Shown: one piece after another, positions 58,925 to 64,000 of the stretch
Layout of the letters: every line of letters starts with the position of its first letter
Position numbering within the stretch: position 1 is the stretch's first letter
Source of the DNA: a virus
DNA length: 64,000 bases
IMG/VR virus record: IMGVR_UViG_3300042305_002088
Span: 1 to 64,000 of that record
Direction: 5' to 3' (one strand)
Notes under the pieces: model-generated
What the model was told of the DNA's origin: nothing
Database searches by the model: none
Seen by the model: only the letters and a program-made list of their open reading frames with translations
Translations under genes and position numbers: made by a program

Positions 58925-59827
58925 ATGAGCTTTTTATATAAGGCAAAATTATTAGATCAAGAGATATTCTATAGTGAGTTAAGGGTTTATCAGCATAAAA
59001 AACTTTTAAAATGCTTTATAGGAGATCAAATACAGCCAGATGTTTTAATAAAGAACCTTAATGATATAATTTTTCAAAATACACAACTATCTGAAAAAGA
59101 TATTGAAAAAATGTCTTTCTTTGATTACTTTTTATTAGTATTGTATTTACGTTATACAAGTATCGGTGATTTAATTTTTGCTGAAATTGTTACTGATAAA
59201 AAGACAAAATTAGAAATCAGTATTAATAAAATGTTAAAAGAGTTTTATTCTTTTAATATTCAAGATATTTTAAAATCAACTATATTAGAGAATTTCGAAA
59301 TCGGTTATAAAATACCAGATATATATTCTATTTTAAAGCTTCAAGACAAAGTAATCCAAAATACTTTTTACTTATATTTTTTAAAATATATAAAAGTAGG
59401 AGACCAAATTTTAAATTTAGAAAAATTTAACGATACCGAGAAACAGATTATATTTGATAGTCTGCCTGCTAAGGTTACTGCCCAAATTATCAAACATACC
59501 TCAATGATTATTAAAACAATTAATAACTTTAACATTTTAACATTTTTGCCCGGACTTGAAGCAAAAATTTATTTTAATCTGAACATAGAAAACTTTTGCA
59601 GTTTAATAAGATTATTAGTTGGAGGGGATTTACTAAGCCTTTATGAAAACATTTTTGCTCTTAGTAAGTATGGAAATCTACCCCCTGAGTACATAGAGCA
59701 ATGCACACCTGGTGAATACTTGTTCTTTGTTAAGAAGTTAGAAGAAATTGCTAAAAAACGAGCAGCTGAAAATATGCCACCCTCTGATATGAGTGAAACA
59801 CCATTTGATGATGGTATAAGTGGATAA
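58925..59827 (+). CDS. T4 gp26/gp51-like baseplate hub protein
   Basis: A 300-residue protein. EKDIEKMSFFDYFLLVLYLRYTSIGDLIFAEI is a motif shared with the next gene and with the T4_baseplate family (D.l.l.l.lR..S.g). The C-terminal end (PPSDMSETPFDDGISG) is flexible. It probably works in hub assembly. It is paralogous with 59855. Confidence 0.65.
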   Translation: MSFLYKAKLLDQEIFYSELRVYQHKKLLKCFIGDQIQPDVLIKNLNDIIFQNTQLSEKDIEKMSFFDYFLLVLYLRYTSIGDLIFAEIVTDKKTKLEISINKMLKEFYSFNIQDILKSTILENFEIGYKIPDIYSILKLQDKVIQNTFYLYFLKYIKVGDQILNLEKFNDTEKQIIFDSLPAKVTAQIIKHTSMIIKTINNFNILTFLPGLEAKIYFNLNIENFCSLIRLLVGGDLLSLYENIFALSKYGNLPPEYIEQCTPGEYLFFVKKLEEIAKKRAAENMPPSDMSETPFDDGISG

Positions 59828-59841
59828 TTATTTTACACAAA

Positions 59842-59849
59842 TATAAATA
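59842..59849 (+). promoter_or_regulatory. Perfect T4 late promoter box TATAAATA
   Basis: It exactly matches the T4 late -10 consensus and ends 5 bases before the ATG at 59855. Confidence 0.65.
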
Positions 59850-59854
59850 CCGCT

Positions 59855-60721
59855 ATGAGTGAAATTATAGAACAAGCCCAGCCCACCCCTAAAGAAAGTC
59901 TTAGTAGCATCTTATCTCTTCTTAGTAACGAAGATTCTAAACTAACATTTAGTATTTTAGTACCCTCTCTTCAACAAGAGATAACTTTCAAACAGCTTAC
60001 TACAGAACAGCTTAAAAGACTTTTAAAGACTATCATTGATTCTCCTGTTTATAATACCGAGTTTACCCTTACTATTAATAGTGTCATTAAAGAGAATTGC
60101 ACAGATAAAACTATTGATACCGGTAAATTTACCATTTTTGATAAGTTATTTATTGTCTTTAAAACAAGAATAGAAAGTATATCTGATACCTATATAGTTA
60201 AATTTACAGATGAGGAAATTAAAGACAATAACTTAACTGAAAAATCTTTATCTATTAATCTCGTTGAACGTTTAGATAACTTTGCAAAACAGAACAACAC
60301 ATTTGATAACAAAGACTATTCTTTAAATGAATTTACTATCACATGCTCATTACCTACTTTGGAAATTGAAAATAAATTTGAAAAAGAACTTCATAAAAAC
60401 ATTAAGACAGATATTAACACACCTGAAGAACTACGAGAAATTATCGGTAGCACCTTTGTAAATGAGATTAGCAAATACATTACTAAGCTTCAGATAGGTG
60501 AAAAAGTTATTGATCTATCTAATTACAACTTTAAAGAACGAGTTAAAGTAATAGAAAAACTTCCAACAAATTTAATCAATAATGCCATCAAATTTATTGA
60601 AAAATATAAAGACCTTACCGGTTTGTTATTTAAGATTAATACAGACATTAAAGACACTACTGGCAATAGTGTAGTACTCGAAAAAGAACTTCCATACGAC
60701 GCAACTTTCTTCAATATCTAG
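59855..60721 (+). CDS. T4 gp26/gp51-like baseplate hub protein
   Basis: A 288-residue protein. SLQQEITFKQLTTEQLKRLLKTIIDSPVYNTEFTLTINSVIKENC and FTIFDKLFIVFKTRIESISDTY follow the T4_baseplate family (P.....V.F...T..E...LL......t..f......li..C, then l...D...i...lR..S.....) typical of gp26 and gp51. Confidence 0.75.
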   Translation: MSEIIEQAQPTPKESLSSILSLLSNEDSKLTFSILVPSLQQEITFKQLTTEQLKRLLKTIIDSPVYNTEFTLTINSVIKENCTDKTIDTGKFTIFDKLFIVFKTRIESISDTYIVKFTDEEIKDNNLTEKSLSINLVERLDNFAKQNNTFDNKDYSLNEFTITCSLPTLEIENKFEKELHKNIKTDINTPEELREIIGSTFVNEISKYITKLQIGEKVIDLSNYNFKERVKVIEKLPTNLINNAIKFIEKYKDLTGLLFKINTDIKDTTGNSVVLEKELPYDATFFNI

Positions 60722-60731
60722 GCTTCTCTTC

Positions 60732-60741
60732 TTAAATATTT
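60732..60741 (+). promoter_or_regulatory. Late-type promoter box within a palindrome
   Basis: TTAAATATTT, 5 bases before the GTG at 60747, sits inside the perfect palindrome CTTCTTAAATATTTAAGAAG (60728-60747). Confidence 0.5.
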
Positions 60742-60746
60742 AAGAA

Positions 60747-63020
60747 GTGACAGCATCAACGTTCTTACAGTCAAATCCTGAATTAATTGATATTCTAGCG
60801 GATTTATTGTCTTCAAAGTTTGACATTCCCCCGGATATGTTGAAGACAATAACCCAGAAAGCTATAGCTACTTCTACACGCAAAACAAACATTTTAATAG
60901 ATAAAACTCTCAAAGAGAGATTAAAAGATATTAATGATAGATTTAAAGAGAGCGGGTTAATTGGTTTAACAAAAGATTTTCTTAAAAGCAAAGCACAAGC
61001 TAAAATAACCCCTGCAAAAGAAAAAACAGTTACTGAATTAACTGTACCAAAGTCTAAAGAGTTACCTACCTTACCTTCTATTATACCATCTAATATACAA
61101 ACTTTAGGGTCTGAAAAAAGCGGTTCAGAAGCAGATAGAAAATTAACTGAAGAAAAAAAAGAACCGATACCTGTATTATTAGCCGGTATTACTAACGACG
61201 GTGAAAAAAGCTTAAGAGAAAAATTACCCGGTATTTTTGAAGATATCTTTAAAAAGATGCCTAAACAAGAACAAAAAGAGGATATGAAGTCTCAATTCTC
61301 TGAAAAAGGTCTTTTAGGTCTATTACCAAAAGGTTTATTAGGTTTAGGGGCTGGTGTTGCGCTGCTGCTGGGCGGTTTAGGAGCTTTAGTGGCAGGTCTT
61401 CAGACAGAAGGACCTTTTAAAGGTCTTCTTAAAATTTTTAGTAGAGTTGGTCTTGAAGGTGGTTTAAAACTTTTACAAAAAAGCGCTCTAACATTTTATA
61501 AATCCATATCTTCTTTTGTAGAGGCTCCAATTCGTTTGCTACAAACAGCAGCAAAATCTATAACCGAAATTTTTACAACAGGAGCTTTAAAGGGAGTAGG
61601 CGGGTTATTAAAAGGCGCTAAAGGTATCTTCACTAAGATGTTTGGTGGTGTAATAAAATTTTTAACCCCTTTTGTTAAGAGAATACCTTTTGTTGGCTCG
61701 TTAATTAGTTGGGGATTTGCATATTCTCGTTTTAAGTCAGGGGATATAGTAGGCGGAGCCATAGATCTTTTATCCGGTATCGCGACGCTTTTCCCCGGTA
61801 TAGGTACCGCCATAGGTATTGGATTAGATATACTCAACGCTTTCTTAGATTATAAATCTGGAGGTGCTGATAAAAAAGCATCACAGAAAAAAGGTAATAT
61901 ATTATGGGATTGGGTTAAAGGTCTCGGTAGTATGATCTGGAAAGGCATAAAATATGTCCCTGTGATTGGCCCGTTACTTGACATGGTTGAATCAATTACA
62001 AAAGGTAATTGGTTTGATGCTCTATGGAATTTTGCTCGTATTAACCCGTTATTTGACCCTCTAGTAGGTATTATAGAATACTTCACTGGTGGCAACATAA
62101 AAGAGGAGGCGCAAAAAGGAGTAATAAACTTTGCAAGTAAAATGCTCGACTGGGGTAAAGGTCTCAGTAAATGGGTTTATGAAGGTGCTAAAAAGCTTCC
62201 AGTAATTGGTCAGCTTATTAAGACAGGGGAGTTTTTATTACAAGGAGAATGGAGTAAGGCTCTTGTAGCGTTTTCTCGTGTAATACCTGGCGTCGGTTGG
62301 GTAATGGATATGCTTGGCTTTACTGAAGAAAAACAATTACAAGCAACAGAGAAAGGTTTAGATGCAATTAAAGGTCTTTGGAAATGGATTAAAGATTCAC
62401 TTTGGGAAAAAGTTACCGGCTTTGTTGGTAGTTTAATTGACAGTGTTAAAGACTGGTGGAACAATTTATCTTTGGACCCTCGTTCTTGGGTAGGTATGGG
62501 CCCTCAGGCCCCTGAACCAACTACCTCTCAAACCACCCAATCTACATCTACTCAATCAACTCAGCAGACTACCCCCCAGACTACATCAACACCTAACTCT
62601 GCACCTCTTTCTACAACGCCCGAACCAATAATACCTATAAGTACGCCCGAACCAATAATACCTATAAGTAGCGAAAAAATTATAACTCAAACAACAAACC
62701 CCTTAATAGGGGAAGCGGCACCCGAAATTACAACACCTTCAGAAACTCTATTAAGTGGTGCGTTTGGAGATGAAAATAATATTTTAAATAATAAAGCTCT
62801 TGAAGATATTGCTAGTAATACCGGAGACACAAATAATGCTATAGGTAATTTAACAAATGCTATTTTTAAATTAGCTCAAACTTTTGCAAAACAACAGCCA
62901 CAAGCTGGTAATAATATTATAATTAACGGTCAGCAGCAAAGTAACATACCTTCAGCCTCGCAAATTGCTGCTACTAATGTTGACCCAATAAGAAATATTA
63001 GAGCCCAATTTGCGATTTAA
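60747..63020 (+). CDS. Tape measure protein (gp29 position)
   Basis: A 757-residue protein with a GTG start. A charged helical N-terminus leads to a glycine-rich hydrophobic segment GLLPKGLLGLGAGVALLLGGLGALVAG (~190-217), then repeats of the type W-KG-x-W-x-GAK/IK-x-x-PVIG (~385-560), and a Ser/Thr/Pro/Gln-rich linker with a duplicated PEPIIPIS. It lies between gp26/51-like and gp48-like genes, as T4 gene 29 lies before 48. It sets tail length and is ejected with the DNA. Confidence 0.7.
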   Translation: MTASTFLQSNPELIDILADLLSSKFDIPPDMLKTITQKAIATSTRKTNILIDKTLKERLKDINDRFKESGLIGLTKDFLKSKAQAKITPAKEKTVTELTVPKSKELPTLPSIIPSNIQTLGSEKSGSEADRKLTEEKKEPIPVLLAGITNDGEKSLREKLPGIFEDIFKKMPKQEQKEDMKSQFSEKGLLGLLPKGLLGLGAGVALLLGGLGALVAGLQTEGPFKGLLKIFSRVGLEGGLKLLQKSALTFYKSISSFVEAPIRLLQTAAKSITEIFTTGALKGVGGLLKGAKGIFTKMFGGVIKFLTPFVKRIPFVGSLISWGFAYSRFKSGDIVGGAIDLLSGIATLFPGIGTAIGIGLDILNAFLDYKSGGADKKASQKKGNILWDWVKGLGSMIWKGIKYVPVIGPLLDMVESITKGNWFDALWNFARINPLFDPLVGIIEYFTGGNIKEEAQKGVINFASKMLDWGKGLSKWVYEGAKKLPVIGQLIKTGEFLLQGEWSKALVAFSRVIPGVGWVMDMLGFTEEKQLQATEKGLDAIKGLWKWIKDSLWEKVTGFVGSLIDSVKDWWNNLSLDPRSWVGMGPQAPEPTTSQTTQSTSTQSTQQTTPQTTSTPNSAPLSTTPEPIIPISTPEPIIPISSEKIITQTTNPLIGEAAPEITTPSETLLSGAFGDENNILNNKALEDIASNTGDTNNAIGNLTNAIFKLAQTFAKQQPQAGNNIIINGQQQSNIPSASQIAATNVDPIRNIRAQFAI
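62616..62669 (+). repeat. Perfect 27-bp tandem duplication
   Basis: Two identical 27-base units (62616-62642 and 62643-62669) encode a repeated TPEPIIPIS in the linker of the tape-measure gene. The lack of any mismatch indicates a recent duplication. Confidence 0.95.
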
Positions 63021-63026
63021 ATAATA
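63017..63026 (+). promoter_or_regulatory. Late-type promoter box
   Basis: TTAAATAATA overlaps the stop of the tape-measure gene and ends 4 bases before the ATG at 63031. Confidence 0.55.
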
Positions 63027-63030
63027 TAAT

Positions 63031-64000
63031 ATGGCCGCTCAACCAACAGATACATATAAAAAAATATATGAACCTAAACCCCAAACAGGTGGTGGAGGAT
63101 TAGCTAGTCTATATAAACCTTCTGGAGGCACATACGGTTATGTAAACGTTGTAAAGGATTATGAATGGACTTTATCCCCTTCCTATATTCGAGATACAGC
63201 TCCCGTAGTGGTTCTTAAAGAATATGAAGTTAATGAAACAGCTATAAAAAGACAATTATATTTTTACGGAGCAGGGGCTACCGGACAGACAAGTGATACT
63301 ACTAAAGGTATACTCGCACCTTATGCAGAATTATTTCCAAAAGATAAACCTACAGGATTTGTTTATCAGCTTCCTTATTTAACTGATATAAATTTTCAAT
63401 TAAACACCCCTCAGTGGGCCTCACTAGATACCCTTGAACAAGGTCAAAAATTTGCTAGTAGCGTGGCAGGTGTTATAGGTGGGCAAGGTGCAGCTGCTAC
63501 TACTGAAGCAATTCTTGGCGCTGCTGGTGGAGCTTATATGGGTGCACAAGCTTTAAGTTACCCAAAAGTAGGTATCATGGATAGACCAAAATTATGGCAA
63601 AGCCATGATTTTCGAACAACAGAAATTAGATTCCCTCTCTTCAATACTCATACAGTAAATGTATGGCAGCGTAATAGGGATTTATGTTGGCTTTTAATAA
63701 ATCAAAATTTGTATAATAAAAGAGACTTCATTACAAGTGTGCCTCCTGTATTTTACGAACTATACGTCCCTGGTCAGCATTATAGTATTGCTGCCTGTGT
63801 GACTAATATTACAGTTACCAATCGAGGAAATATGAGAAGAATGGTAGGTTCTGATGGAATGGAGAGCAATGTACCGGACGTTTATGATGTACAGCTCACT
63901 TTAACAGACATGGTTATGCCAAGTAAAAATTTACTACAAACACTAGAAAATAGAACTGTAAGAGTACAAGTATTTCAATCTCAAACAGGGATCGGTGCTC
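63031..64000 (+). CDS. 48: Baseplate tail-tube cap, gp48-like (3' end outside window)
   Basis: An open frame from ATG 63031 to the window end, at least 323 residues. RFPLFNTHTVNVWQRNRDLCWLLINQNLYNKRDFITSVPPVFYELYVPGQHY and ITVTNRGNMRRM...VPDVYDVQLTLTDMVMPSKNLL recall the tube-like domain of T4 gp48, which caps the hub and starts the tube. Position directly after the tape-measure gene agrees with T4 order 29-48. Confidence 0.68.
   Translation, partial: MAAQPTDTYKKIYEPKPQTGGGGLASLYKPSGGTYGYVNVVKDYEWTLSPSYIRDTAPVVVLKEYEVNETAIKRQLYFYGAGATGQTSDTTKGILAPYAELFPKDKPTGFVYQLPYLTDINFQLNTPQWASLDTLEQGQKFASSVAGVIGGQGAAATTEAILGAAGGAYMGAQALSYPKVGIMDRPKLWQSHDFRTTEIRFPLFNTHTVNVWQRNRDLCWLLINQNLYNKRDFITSVPPVFYELYVPGQHYSIAACVTNITVTNRGNMRRMVGSDGMESNVPDVYDVQLTLTDMVMPSKNLLQTLENRTVRVQVFQSQTGIGA

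Overview
The window is part of the genome of a large, AT-rich, T4-type myovirus. T4-like replication, recombination, transcription and tail genes are recognisable in T4-like groupings: UvsY, UvsW, late sigma factor gp55, gp47, gp46, family B DNA polymerase, UvsX, DnaB-type helicase, gp59-like, gp32, sliding clamp gp45, large terminase gp17, sheath gp18, tube gp19, baseplate gp26/gp51-like proteins, tape measure and a gp48-like cap. Three things point weakly to a Bacteroidota host: most start codons lack a Shine-Dalgarno sequence, there is an Hc1-type histone-like protein, and the phage carries its own ribosomal protein bS21. The host is an inference.

Layout. 1-2.4 kb: two tail-fibre/adhesin genes sharing a C-terminal domain. 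2.4-7.4 kb: small accessory genes (papain-like protein, phosphoribosyltransferase, Nudix hydrolase, bS21, Hc1-like protein, small lipoproteins) and a cluster of eight tRNA genes. One tRNA gene is split by a group I intron, and a Vsr-like homing endonuclease gene lies beside it. 7.4-12.6 kb: AAA ATPase, PD-(D/E)XK nuclease, DnaG-type primase and small proteins. 12.6-20.4 kb: mostly minus strand. One operon carries queD, queE and a P-loop kinase. Several late-type genes have N-termini resembling T4 capsid-targeting peptides, including a ligase-like protein and a nucleotidyltransferase. 20.5-24 kb: uvsY-uvsW-55-47. 24-37 kb: a 16-gene run of glycosyltransferases, methyltransferases and sugar-nucleotide enzymes inserted between genes 47 and 46. 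37-52.3 kb: gene 46, a glycosyltransferase, DNA polymerase, dpdA, a formyltransferase, a second P-loop kinase, queF, uvsX, 41, 59-like, 32, folE and 45. 52.3-64 kb: terminase, sheath, tube, baseplate and tape measure.

The best-supported pathway is 7-deazaguanine DNA modification. FolE, QueD and QueE make the precursor, QueF reduces preQ0 to preQ1, a DpdA-type transglycosylase would insert it into DNA, and a formyltransferase (DpdN-like) next to dpdA could formylate it. QueC is not in the window. Two AAA_28/NadR-like kinases sit against these genes and are candidate extra components.

Two promoter-like boxes recur and are pressed against start codons: TATAAT/TATACT before early-type genes, and a T4-late-like TAAATA box before structural and capsid-targeted genes. 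The spacing would give leaderless or nearly leaderless mRNAs, which fits the scarcity of Shine-Dalgarno sites and the phage-encoded bS21.
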